From Nitrospina sp. (GTDB lineage Bacteria; Nitrospinota; Nitrospinia; Nitrospinales; VA-1): a stretch of 17,382 nt of DNA. The notes below the pieces were generated by a model. It was not told the origin of the DNA. It was given only the letters and a program-made list of their open reading frames with translations, and made no database searches. The stretch spans positions 1 through 17,382 of the forward strand of contig NZYH01000072.1 in NCBI GenBank assembly GCA_002697825.1, given 5' to 3'. Made by a program: the position numbers and the translations under genes. Below are positions 1-7,693 of the stretch, one piece after another (within the stretch, counting starts at the first letter, position 1; the number at the start of each line of letters is the position of its first letter).

Positions 1-5
1 TTTAC

Positions 6-1313
6 ATGTCGACCACTGCCGTCTCTGAAAAATTCAAAGTAAAAGATATCTCTTTGGCTGATTGGGGACGAAAAGAAATTATCCTGGCCCAAAATGAAAT
101 GCCAGGACTCATGGCATTACGAGAAAAATATGGGAAACAAAAACCTTTAAAAGGTGCTCGTATAGCTGGTTCTCTTCATATGACAATTCAAACTGCCGTT
201 CTAATCGAAACTCTTATTGAACTTGGAGCTGAGGTTCGTTGGGCATCCTGTAATATATTTTCAACACAAGATCACGCAGCAGCCGCAATTGCCAAAGCAG
301 GAATCCCAGTATTTGCATGGAAAGAGGAAACAGAGGAAGAGTATTGGTGGTGCACCGGTCAAACATTATTATTCGATAACGATCAGGGACCCAATATGAT
401 TCTTGATGATGGTGGAGACCTAACTGGCTATATTCATGATAAACACCCCGAATTACTTCCAGAAATCAAAGGGATTACTGAAGAAACAACGACAGGCGTT
501 CACAATCTTTATAAAATGATTGAAAAAAATACCCTCCAAGTTCCCGCAATGAATGTAAATGATTCCGTTACAAAATCCAAATTTGATAATTTATACGGTT
601 GCCGGGAATCCCTTGCAGATGGAATCAAGAGAGCGACAGATATCATGATTTCCGGAAAGGTGGTAATAGTCGCCGGATTTGGTGATGTTGGAAAAGGTTG
701 CGCGGACTCAATGCGTGGTCTCGGTGCTCGAGTTATTGTTACTGAAATCGATCCTATTTGTGCTTTGCAAGCTGCCATGGAAGGCTACGAAGTCACCACG
801 ATGGAAAATGCAGTGAAAGAAGGTGATATATTTGTGACCACTACGGGATGTAGAGATATCATTTGTATTGAACATATGGAAAAAATGAAAAACGATGCCA
901 TTGTTTGTAATATTGGTCACTTCGACATTGAAATTCAGGTAGAAGCTTTGAATAATTTTCCGGGTATCATTAAGGATATTATCAAGCCGCAAGTTGATAA
1001 ATACTCCTTCCCTGATGGACACAGTATAATTTTGTTGGCCGAGGGACGTCTTGTAAACCTGGGTTGCGCAACCGGACATCCATCATTCGTAATGTCCAAC
1101 TCATTTACAAATCAGGTATTAGCTCAAATCGAATTGTATAATAAACATTACAAAGTGGGAGTTTACACCTTGCCAAAGATTCTGGATGAAGAAGTCGCCC
1201 GTCTGCATCTTAAAAAACTGGGTGTAAAATTAACAGCCCTAACTGATAAACAGGTGGCCTACCTGAATATACCCAAAGAAGGCCCTTACAAACCTGAACA
1301 TTACCGGTATTGA
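6..1313 (+). CDS. ahcY: S-adenosyl-L-homocysteine hydrolase (adenosylhomocysteinase)
   Basis: Cytosolic NAD-dependent enzyme that splits S-adenosylhomocysteine into adenosine and homocysteine, relieving product inhibition of methyltransferases and feeding the methionine cycle. The 435-residue length is normal for the family. The NAD-binding loop GFGDVGKG is at residues 224-231. The segment [11 protein letters not shown] (185-195) supplies the active-site Lys190 and Asp194, with His58, Asp135 and Glu160 at the expected places. The C-terminus KPEHYRY is the family's typical ending. The start ATG lies five bases from the window edge, so its ribosome binding site and promoter cannot be seen. An upstream SAH riboswitch, if any, would be outside the window. 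The gene converges on the ole operon and ends just before a hairpin terminator. Identification is secure. Confidence 0.97.
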   Translation: MSTTAVSEKFKVKDISLADWGRKEIILAQNEMPGLMALREKYGKQKPLKGARIAGSLHMTIQTAVLIETLIELGAEVRWASCNIFSTQDHAAAAIAKAGIPVFAWKEETEEEYWWCTGQTLLFDNDQGPNMILDDGGDLTGYIHDKHPELLPEIKGITEETTTGVHNLYKMIEKNTLQVPAMNVNDSVTKSKFDNLYGCRESLADGIKRATDIMISGKVVIVAGFGDVGKGCADSMRGLGARVIVTEIDPICALQAAMEGYEVTTMENAVKEGDIFVTTTGCRDIICIEHMEKMKNDAIVCNIGHFDIEIQVEALNNFPGIIKDIIKPQVDKYSFPDGHSIILLAEGRLVNLGCATGHPSFVMSNSFTNQVLAQIELYNKHYKVGVYTLPKILDEEVARLHLKKLGVKLTALTDKQVAYLNIPKEGPYKPEHYRY

Positions 1314-1319
1314 TCTGTA

Positions 1320-1358
1320 ATAAAAGCCGACTTCCCATGAGGGGGGGTAGGCTTTTAT
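1320..1358. terminator. Bidirectional hairpin terminator between ahcY and oleB
   Basis: A perfect 9-bp stem pairs ATAAAAGCC (1320-1328) with GGCTTTTAT (1350-1358). Inside it, CTTCCC (1331-1336) can pair with the run of Gs at 1341-1347. The hairpin starts 7 nt after the ahcY stop and ends 20 nt before the oleB stop. T-rich sequence follows on both strands, so it can terminate both convergent units. Confidence 0.8.
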
Positions 1359-1377
1359 CATTTATAAGCTAATAGCT

Positions 1378-2250
1378 TTAAATTGGGTTTTTCTGAAGAA
1401 ATGTGTTCATCCAGGGAAGAATCCGTTCATAAGCATCTTCCACCACATAATGCCCTGCATCTGAAACACGATGAACTTCTGCATTTGGATAAACTTCCTG
1501 CCATTTTTTTAAAAAATGATGATTGAATACGAAATCCTTAGCTCCCCATATAATCATTATTGGTAGTGAAGCAAACTGGTCAAGGTTTTCTTCAATTTCC
1601 CTTACTAATGAATAACTAGGCTCATCTGGACTCATGGGAATATCCTGAACAAAACGCAGGTTGGCAATGCGATTTGAATAGTTGCTATATGGGGCAAGAT
1701 ATCCTGCTCTAACCTCATTCGTCATACGCTCTCTATTTTTACACGCCATATTAGTAGCTGCTAAAGCAAATGCATTAAAACCACGAATGGCTAAAGCCCC
1801 AAACCCTGGCAACCTACACAACCTGAGACGTATCGGAATTTTTTTAGACAAGAATGCAGCTGTATTGAACAGGACCAGTCTTTTTACCTTTTGTGGATAC
1901 CTAACAGCAAAACCCATTCCTATCGCCCCACCCCAATCATGAACTACTAAAGTTATATCCTTTAATGAGAGTTCGCTTACCAGGGCAACTAGGTTATCAA
2001 TATGCTGTGAAAGCGTATAAGGATAATTCTGTGGTTTATCTGATTTTCCCATACCCATATGATCGGGGACAACACATCGGTACGATTTTTTCAAGCCTAG
2101 GATTAGATTCCGATAATAAAAAGACCAGGTAGGATTTCCATGCAACATAAGCAAAGTTTCCCCTTGCCCTTCATCTAAATAATGGTATCGATAAGAATCC
2201 AAATCTAAGGATTGAGATTTAAAAGGATATAAACTACTATCGATCACCAC
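1378..2250 (-). CDS. oleB: OleB-like alpha/beta hydrolase (haloalkane-dehalogenase-type fold)
   Basis: Alpha/beta hydrolase of the haloalkane dehalogenase type, 290 residues. HGNPTW at 37-42 forms the oxyanion region. HDWGG at 104-108 places an aspartate nucleophile at Asp105. The acid is probably Asp239 in GAKDFVFN, and the base is His267 in DAGHYV. An Asp nucleophile fits haloalkane dehalogenases and OleB beta-lactone decarboxylases, which turn a beta-lactone into an alkene plus CO2. The adjacent oleA-like gene points to OleB, but the substrate is inferred from that context. The gene is last in the exporter-oleA-oleB operon. Its GTG start overlaps the oleA stop by 7 nt. A second in-frame GTG at 2247 would give a 4-nt GTGA overlap with more room after the AGGTG ribosome site, so the start may be one codon later. 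Both choices imply translational coupling. Confidence 0.8.
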   Translation of the reverse strand: MVIDSSLYPFKSQSLDLDSYRYHYLDEGQGETLLMLHGNPTWSFYYRNLILGLKKSYRCVVPDHMGMGKSDKPQNYPYTLSQHIDNLVALVSELSLKDITLVVHDWGGAIGMGFAVRYPQKVKRLVLFNTAAFLSKKIPIRLRLCRLPGFGALAIRGFNAFALAATNMACKNRERMTNEVRAGYLAPYSNYSNRIANLRFVQDIPMSPDEPSYSLVREIEENLDQFASLPIMIIWGAKDFVFNHHFLKKWQEVYPNAEVHRVSDAGHYVVEDAYERILPWMNTFLQKNPI

Positions 2251-3290
2251 TCAACACCTAACATTAGACAGTTTAGGCCGCTTCCAATACCTAATAAAGC
2301 AGCTTTATCATCTTTCTTCAAGAGTCCTTTTTCAACTCCCATGGCAAAAGTGACAGGTAAAGAGGCAGAGCCCGTATTACCTAGAAACTCGAGAGTAGAA
2401 AAGTCTTTTTGAATATCCAGGCCAACATTTTCATACATTAACTTTCGATGCCCTTTTCCCACTTGATGACAAAATACACGATTTACTTCTTTGTTTTTCC
2501 ATCCCAATATTTCGCGTGTACGAATCCATGTTCTACCAGCGAGCCGACAACCTTCCTGCATAAGTTGTTCTGAATCTGTTTCCATCAAGGGAGACCAATC
2601 TGTATTTACTCCGGAATCATTGTTTCCACGACATAAGTGATTGAAACGAGTCTCAGCAATAGAAATTCCGCCTAACAGACGATGTTTATTTTGGGATATA
2701 TTTTTATGAACCAAAACAATTCCTGCAGCGGCAGACCCTATTGTTAAGGAAGCAAACGAAGCTTTTATTGTATTTCGATTAATATCAGGACAGGATAGTA
2801 GAGTTTCAATAGTATTATTAACCAGAGGACCTCCGTTTTCACCAGATACAACTAGGCCGGCCATTATCTGACCCCGTTCGATCATATTCGCAATGATGCA
2901 CATGCTATTTAGCACACCCAAGCATGCATTAGAAACATCGAACACAAAAGATTCTTCAGGAAGGCCTAGATTATGATGAACCACAGAAGCGGTGGAGGGC
3001 TCCAAAAAGTCCCTGCAAACTGAAGCAGAAATTAGACAACCAATTTCTTTTACTTCTACTCCCGAATTTTCAATAGCTTTTTTGCCTGCAATAGAGGCTA
3101 CCTCACTTGGAAAAACTCCCTTATCCCAAAATCTACGTTCTTGAATACCACTCATTAATTCTAATCGACCTTGAGGAAGCTTAAGTTTATCGTAAATGGG
3201 TGTAAGCCGGTTTTCAAGATCTGCTGAGGAAATTCGATTATCGGGCAAATGATAACCCAGCCCCTCAATACAAACATTTTCAAAATGCAT
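2244..3290 (-). CDS. oleA: OleA-like thiolase-fold condensing enzyme (beta-ketoacyl synthase III superfamily)
   Basis: Thiolase-superfamily enzyme of 348 residues. Family members join two acyl chains head to head. OleA condenses two fatty acyl-CoAs to a 2-alkyl-3-ketoacid, the first step of long-chain olefin synthesis. The nucleophile is Cys123 in SNACLGV, with His275 (CHQVG) and Asn305 (GNTGSAS) completing the Cys-His-Asn set. Glu97 in RDFLEPST precedes the Cys by 26 residues. That is the spacing I recall between Glu117 and Cys143 of Xanthomonas OleA, and this Glu separates OleA from ordinary FabH. The ATG lies 1 nt after the stop of the ABC exporter, and oleB follows with an overlap. OleC (lactone synthetase) and OleD (reductase) are not encoded in the window. 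A FabH-like natural-product enzyme is the main alternative. Confidence 0.8.
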   Translation of the reverse strand: MHFENVCIEGLGYHLPDNRISSADLENRLTPIYDKLKLPQGRLELMSGIQERRFWDKGVFPSEVASIAGKKAIENSGVEVKEIGCLISASVCRDFLEPSTASVVHHNLGLPEESFVFDVSNACLGVLNSMCIIANMIERGQIMAGLVVSGENGGPLVNNTIETLLSCPDINRNTIKASFASLTIGSAAAGIVLVHKNISQNKHRLLGGISIAETRFNHLCRGNNDSGVNTDWSPLMETDSEQLMQEGCRLAGRTWIRTREILGWKNKEVNRVFCHQVGKGHRKLMYENVGLDIQKDFSTLEFLGNTGSASLPVTFAMGVEKGLLKKDDKAALLGIGSGLNCLMLGVEW

Positions 3291-3291
3291 C

Positions 3292-5055
3292 TTAATTCTT
3301 GTCCTTTATGTTTTCCTTCTCTTTTAGGTCAATGAACTGCATCTCATAATATTTCTGATACAAACCACTACTAGCCATTAGTGATTCATGAGTACCCGAT
3401 TCGACGATTTTCCCATCCTCCATAACCAGAATACGGTTTGCATGTTTTATAGTAGAAAGCCTATGCGCAATAACAAATGAGGTGCGATGTTCCATAAGAT
3501 TATGCAACGCGTCTTGAACTAATTTTTCTGATTCAGAGTCCAGGGCCGATGTCGCCTCATCTAATATTAAGATAGGAGCATTTCTTAATATTGCACGGGC
3601 AATAGCAATTCTTTGTTTTTGTCCACCGGATAATTTGACTCCTCTTTCTCCAATAATTGTTTCATAACCATCATCAATAGTTGCAACAAAGTAATCAACA
3701 TGAGCGGCTTTCGCGGCCCCCATAATTTCTTTATTTGTAGATTCTTCTAGTTTTCCAAAAGCAATATTATTTAAAATAGTATCATTAAATAAAAATGTCT
3801 CCTGCGTAACAAGTCCTAGATGACTTCTTAATGAAGAAAGCTTAAAATTCTTTATGTCTTCTCCATCAATCAATATTTGCCCCGAAGTTACATCAAAAAA
3901 TCTAAAAAGCAAATCTACAAGAGTGGTTTTACCAGCTCCACTCATACCCACAATAGCTATAATTTCTGACTTATTCACGGTCAAGTTAATTTTATCTAAT
4001 ACCATTTTTTTTCTCGAAGGATAACGAAAGCAGACATCTTTAAATTCAATTTTACCTTTAAAGTCTCTTAATTCGTTTTTACCCTCGAGCACCTTTTCTT
4101 CTGGTAAATCTAAAATTTCAAAAACACGTTCAGCTCCTGCCAATGAAGTCTGAACACTTGCAAAAATTTTAAAAAGAATTCGAATCGGCGTATACATCAT
4201 AAACAAAGCTACAATGAAGGCCAGAAAAGCTCCCTGGCTAATTTCCCCATTCAAAACCTGGGATCCACCATACCAAAGGATAAATGCAGAGCTTGCTACT
4301 CCTAGTACTTCAAGGAAAGGAGATGTCATTTCAACATATTTGACATTCTTTTTCATGACTTTAAGGTAATCATCATTATAGTTTTTAAATTTACTCAGTT
4401 CACGCGGTTCCAAGCCAAACGCCCTGACAATTTTTATCCCAGAAAAAGATTCTAAAATTGTCGCATTTATATTACCCAGTATTTCTTGTCCTTTATGACT
4501 AAATTTTTTGAGCTTTCTCCCAATATTTGATACAGGAAAAATCATTACCGGAAAAACAATTAGTGCCATGAGTGCCCAATCCCATTTCAAATAAAATACC
4601 CAGGCCATAAGACCAACCAACGTGACACTGTTTTGGAGAAATTCTTTTAATAAACGAGTTACTGTTGACTGCATAATAGCTACATCATTATTAATTCTGG
4701 AAATGAGTTTACCTGTTTCATTGTCTTCAAAAAAACCGAAAGGTAAACGATGAATATGTAAAAATAATTTTTCTCTGAATTGCACAACTAATTCCCAAGA
4801 AATACCAAACATAATCAAATTTTGAGCGTACATTAATATCGCTTTTAATACATACAAAACAACTAATGCCAAAGGAATAACCTTTAACATGAAGTAATCT
4901 TTTTCGGTAAAAATACTATCGAAAGTCTTTTGGATAATAGGAACAGGAGAGGTCGCAATAACCCCGACAACAACTGAGAAGAAAATGGCAAGGTACATCC
5001 TAGCCATATATGGTTTTACATAAAAGAAAAGCCTTTTATATAACTGGAAGGACAT
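3292..5055 (-). CDS. msbA: MsbA-like ABC exporter, fused membrane and ATPase domains
   Basis: Half-size ABC exporter of 587 residues that would work as a homodimer in the inner membrane. Six membrane spans occupy roughly residues 15-300. The C-terminal ATPase carries Walker A GMSGAGKTT (370-378), Q-loop Gln418, signature LSGGQ (475-479), Walker B ILILDE (495-500) and switch His531. This layout matches the MsbA family that flips lipid A and related lipids, but many drug and lipid exporters look alike, so the substrate is uncertain. The gene heads an operon with the oleA-like and oleB-like genes and is separated from oleA by one base. That suggests it may move the product of those enzymes rather than lipid A. 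The start ATG lacks a strong ribosome site. The promoter must lie in the short stretch between this start and the terminator at 5102-5141, where only a weak TAGTAT -10 candidate is visible. Confidence 0.85.
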   Translation of the reverse strand: MSFQLYKRLFFYVKPYMARMYLAIFFSVVVGVIATSPVPIIQKTFDSIFTEKDYFMLKVIPLALVVLYVLKAILMYAQNLIMFGISWELVVQFREKLFLHIHRLPFGFFEDNETGKLISRINNDVAIMQSTVTRLLKEFLQNSVTLVGLMAWVFYLKWDWALMALIVFPVMIFPVSNIGRKLKKFSHKGQEILGNINATILESFSGIKIVRAFGLEPRELSKFKNYNDDYLKVMKKNVKYVEMTSPFLEVLGVASSAFILWYGGSQVLNGEISQGAFLAFIVALFMMYTPIRILFKIFASVQTSLAGAERVFEILDLPEEKVLEGKNELRDFKGKIEFKDVCFRYPSRKKMVLDKINLTVNKSEIIAIVGMSGAGKTTLVDLLFRFFDVTSGQILIDGEDIKNFKLSSLRSHLGLVTQETFLFNDTILNNIAFGKLEESTNKEIMGAAKAAHVDYFVATIDDGYETIIGERGVKLSGGQKQRIAIARAILRNAPILILDEATSALDSESEKLVQDALHNLMEHRTSFVIAHRLSTIKHANRILVMEDGKIVESGTHESLMASSGLYQKYYEMQFIDLKEKENIKDKN

Positions 5056-5101
5056 ATAGAAAATCCAATACTACAGAGAGGGAAACCGTTTACTAAAAGA
5101 A

Positions 5102-5141
5102 AAGCCCCCGACATTAAATAAAATTTAATGTACAGGGGCTT
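5102..5141 (-). terminator. Strong intrinsic terminator after the USP/PCP-reductase gene
   Basis: A long hairpin pairs AAGCCCC (5102-5108) with GGGGCTT (5135-5141) and ACATTAAA (5111-5118) with TTTAATGT (5124-5131), around the loop TAAAA. Read on the minus strand, a T-rich tract (TTTTCTTTT, with 5103 down to 5095) follows the GC arm. It lies 26 nt past the stop of the USP gene. It separates that transcript from the exporter-ole operon, which therefore needs its own promoter. A T-run also follows on the plus strand. Confidence 0.88.
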
Positions 5142-5166
5142 ATTTTTTATCTAAAGGAATGGTCAA

Positions 5167-7146
5167 TTATGCTTTTACTTCCTTTTTAGGGAGAAAGTCT
5201 TCAAGAGTCGCACCATTTTTTATAGCATCCTCCATCATTTTAACGGACTCTTTGATCCCTGTTTCGCAAACTTCTAAAGAAATATCTTTTATATGATTTT
5301 GTGAGCACCAGGCCATGACCCGGTTCTGGGTATTGTCCCTCATGAAACCCTGGGGAACCTTTTCAAGACGTTCTAAAGCTTCCGGCGACCAATTGAAGTC
5401 CTCTGCATCAAGCGCTTCACCAATTTTACTAATGTCCCCGGGAATACCTTCGCTGTCTCCATTCCCATTACCATTCCCATCCTTCACGATCTTTTCATTT
5501 AAGATTTTATCAAGGAAGGCAGCAGTCACTTTATTTACTTTTTGAACACGAGCATTTTTTTCAACACGCGCGTGCGCTTTTCTCCTTAAATGACCTTGAG
5601 GGAAACTATTGAGACGATCCAATGCTTCCTGGGTCCAGGATACTTGCACACCATCAGGCAGAGTCGTGAATGTAGTGGAGTTTTGAGCTTCTGCTTCAGT
5701 TGCCTCGAACTCCTCCTTATTAACAGGAAGTAAGCGCTCTGCTCCCGCATTACAAACTGTACATTTAACAACATCACCCTTATAAAAAGTATTACAACTG
5801 GTACATTTCAAGGTAATCTCTTCGGGAGGCTTTCCTGCATGGGCTTCGGCCATTTCTTCTTTTAACATACCCAAGCCTTCTGGGTTATTGGGATCCATTC
5901 CTTCATTCCTCATTTTTTCACCGATCGCAGACATTGCCTGCATAGCACCTGCAGGTAAAATTTCTTGCACTGCTTCTGTAATTACACTAGAAGTTATCAT
6001 GCTGTGCCCCCGCTCTAGTGAGTAACGCAGTATAGCTGAGGTAGCCATCGGCCTAACAAATCCAGGAATTTTCTTGAGTCGTTCTTTAGCTTCTGCAGTC
6101 CACTCAATACTCTCTTCTGCCTGCAGATCTATCGGCGGCTTAAAAACTTTACTAGAAAGAAGAACATTACACGGAACCAAACGCAGGAGATTCTCTGCAT
6201 TCCCTCCAATATCCATATCCGGTGCACTGTGTACCCCAATACGGCCTAAGATCAGCAAGTAAGGATTTTCTTCACGTGCGTATTGCAGAACTTTCTCAAA
6301 CACCTTTCCATCTAAAAGGCGAATGGTGCACTCTATTTCTTCTTCTTCACAGACTTTACGGGAAATTTCTAAATGTGCCTGGTATATCTTAGCCAATCCT
6401 TTATCGATGATATCTTCGTGAAGTTTTTCCTGTTGCTCAAACTTGAAAACCTTAGAGGCTTCTCGAGAGAGGACACCCGTAAGACTATTGAACATGGCAT
6501 AGTGGAAATAAGGATCAAAAGTTGAAATGATTTCCAGTGGACGATTTAATTTCTTGGCCATTTCGATTCCTGTCATCAAACCACCGAAGGAATGCCCACT
6601 TCCATCAACCGCAACTACTATCTTACCACTGGAGGGAACGTCATCGTGAATTTCAGGACAGTGCTTGACTATTAGCATGTCTTTTTGCGATCGTCTGATC
6701 ACACGCTCCGCTACTGTACCTATCAAGCTATCCTTAATAGCTCCCAGTCCCAAAGCGCCCATCACAACTAAATCATATGGCGACTCTTTGATGTCTCGAA
6801 CCAACTCAGTCCAGTTACGTCCTTCCAAAGATTTACCTACGAAAGGTATATTTTTTTCTTCGCATTTGGCTTTTGGAACATCAAGATACGAATCACTTAT
6901 TACTTCCATTCCTTTAGTAATCAACTGGTCATGGATATTTCTTTGTTTTTCGAGTTCCTCTTCATCCTGATATTCTTCAGGAAGACCACTCTCCATTTGG
7001 CGGAAGCGAACATCATGCATTTTTGCCGCATAAACATGACTAGCGCTAATGATGGCATCTGAATTTTCAGCCAACTCCAAAGCTAGATCTACACAAGCGT
7101 TGGAGTAATCAGAATTGTCTACAGGTATATATATGTTTTTAAACAT
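5167..7146 (-). CDS. Tandem universal stress protein fused to three PCP-reductase-type domains and a zinc ribbon
   Basis: Soluble multidomain protein of about 659 residues. Positions here count from an alternative GTG four codons upstream at 7158. USP domain 1 (about 5-166) has the ATP-binding pattern G-2x-G-9x-G-T at GALGLGAIKDSLIGT (134-148). USP domain 2 (about 178-337) has a near match ending GG. Three copies follow of a domain known as the C-terminal part of the protochlorophyllide reductase subunit BchB/ChlB. They begin at W353 (WTAEAKERLKKIPGFVR), W508 (WTQEALDRLNSFPQG) and W590 (WSPEALERLEKVPQG). Between copies 1 and 2 is a zinc ribbon, CTSC (452-455) and CTVC (466-469). A GNGNGNG linker precedes copy 3. 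ATG at 7146 is preferred because the protein then starts MFKNIYIPVD, as USPs do, with GGGAG 11 nt upstream. Its role is unknown; a nucleotide- or tetrapyrrole-linked stress sensor is only a guess. Confidence 0.9.
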   Translation of the reverse strand: MFKNIYIPVDNSDYSNACVDLALELAENSDAIISASHVYAAKMHDVRFRQMESGLPEEYQDEEELEKQRNIHDQLITKGMEVISDSYLDVPKAKCEEKNIPFVGKSLEGRNWTELVRDIKESPYDLVVMGALGLGAIKDSLIGTVAERVIRRSQKDMLIVKHCPEIHDDVPSSGKIVVAVDGSGHSFGGLMTGIEMAKKLNRPLEIISTFDPYFHYAMFNSLTGVLSREASKVFKFEQQEKLHEDIIDKGLAKIYQAHLEISRKVCEEEEIECTIRLLDGKVFEKVLQYAREENPYLLILGRIGVHSAPDMDIGGNAENLLRLVPCNVLLSSKVFKPPIDLQAEESIEWTAEAKERLKKIPGFVRPMATSAILRYSLERGHSMITSSVITEAVQEILPAGAMQAMSAIGEKMRNEGMDPNNPEGLGMLKEEMAEAHAGKPPEEITLKCTSCNTFYKGDVVKCTVCNAGAERLLPVNKEEFEATEAEAQNSTTFTTLPDGVQVSWTQEALDRLNSFPQGHLRRKAHARVEKNARVQKVNKVTAAFLDKILNEKIVKDGNGNGNGDSEGIPGDISKIGEALDAEDFNWSPEALERLEKVPQGFMRDNTQNRVMAWCSQNHIKDISLEVCETGIKESVKMMEDAIKNGATLEDFLPKKEVKA

Positions 7147-7297
7147 TGGGTGGTTCACTCCCTTCCAGTATCCTGGGAAACAAAAGTTATGAAAAGTAGG
7201 CGTCTAGATTAATAAACAAACAAGAATTTTTATATATATATTCTATTAATTTAAAGCAGAATGTAACTTACTTGTTGAACTTTGTACAGCGTTGGAA

Positions 7298-7325
7298 ATT
7301 TTAGCAAATTTTTCCTTTCTGTCAA
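7298..7325 (-). promoter_or_regulatory. Sigma70-type promoter for the USP/PCP-reductase gene
   Basis: On the minus strand a perfect -35 TTGACA (7325-7320) is followed after 16 nt by -10 TAAAAT (7303-7298). Transcription would begin near 7291 and give a leader of about 145 nt before the ATG at 7146. The match is by eye to the housekeeping consensus. Confidence 0.65.
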
Positions 7326-7358
7326 TAATAAACGGTTCTAGATAATATTGTAATAATG

Positions 7359-7428
7359 GGCTTTTCTGTGGTTTTAAAGTACATGAATTCTTATAATACA
7401 TACATGGTCAAATTGATAAAGAAAAGCC
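7359..7428. repeat. Spaced 9-bp inverted repeat upstream of the divergent promoters
   Basis: GGCTTTTCT (7359-7367) and AGAAAAGCC (7420-7428) are perfect inverted copies 52 nt apart. A second, imperfect pair, GGTTTTAAAG (7370-7379) with CTTTAAACC (7428-7436), interlocks with the first, so the two stems would be mutually exclusive or form a pseudoknot. Function unknown. Confidence 0.45.
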
Positions 7429-7493
7429 TTTAAACCTTTTTCAATGCGGGTTGGATAAGTATTTTTTAATTAAACTTATTTATTAAATACTTG

Positions 7494-7517
7494 TATTTAA
7501 ATATATATATTTAAATA
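7494..7517. repeat. 24-bp perfect AT-only palindrome
   Basis: Positions 7494-7517 read the same on both strands, built of TATTTAA, a run of five AT steps and TTAAATA. Flanking AATAC (7486-7490) and GTATT (7518-7522) extend the symmetry with a 3-nt bulge. It lies about 70-95 bp upstream of the predicted aldolase transcription start. It could be a regulator site, an upstream AT element or a cruciform. Confidence 0.6.
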
Positions 7518-7552
7518 GTATTATTTATTTTGCTTATTTTAAAAACTTGTCT

Positions 7553-7581
7553 TTGCCTGACGGATGGTTTTTCGATACAAT
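7553..7581 (+). promoter_or_regulatory. Sigma70-type promoter for the class II aldolase gene
   Basis: TTGCCT (7553-7558) and TACAAT (7576-7581) are separated by 17 nt, the optimal spacing for the housekeeping sigma factor. Transcription would start near 7588, giving a leader of about 105 nt before the ATG at 7694. Confidence 0.65.
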
Positions 7582-7693
7582 GCAGCCCAAGGTAAGTTAT
7601 GACCTGTATTTCCTTTCCGAAAGATAGAAACTGCAACCTAAAAAAACCCAATATAGATCGAAGCACCTGTTCGAGTTGCATTAAGGAGAATTG

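Larger units (their letters stand above)
7147..7693. other. Divergent intergenic region, no protein gene seen
   Basis: This 547-bp AT-rich stretch separates the divergent USP/PCP-reductase and aldolase genes. I see no convincing open frame or tRNA. It contains a sigma70-type promoter on each strand, a 24-bp AT palindrome and a spaced 9-bp inverted repeat, listed separately. The leaders would be about 145 nt for the USP gene and about 105 nt for the aldolase gene. The USP leader also holds an AT-only inverted repeat around 7210-7255. Confidence 0.7.

Noticed and set aside
708..1079. Minus-strand open frame of 123 codons inside ahcY
   Set aside because: It lies wholly within a clearly identified gene on the other strand, has no recognisable protein features, and ahcY is conserved throughout this segment.
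7159..7690. Possible small protein gene or tRNA in the largest gap
   Set aside because: All frames are short and AT-driven, without a ribosome site, and no cloverleaf pattern was found.
7691..7693. TTG start for the aldolase, one codon upstream of the ATG
   Set aside because: It is only two bases from the AGGAG ribosome site, while the ATG at 7694 has normal spacing.
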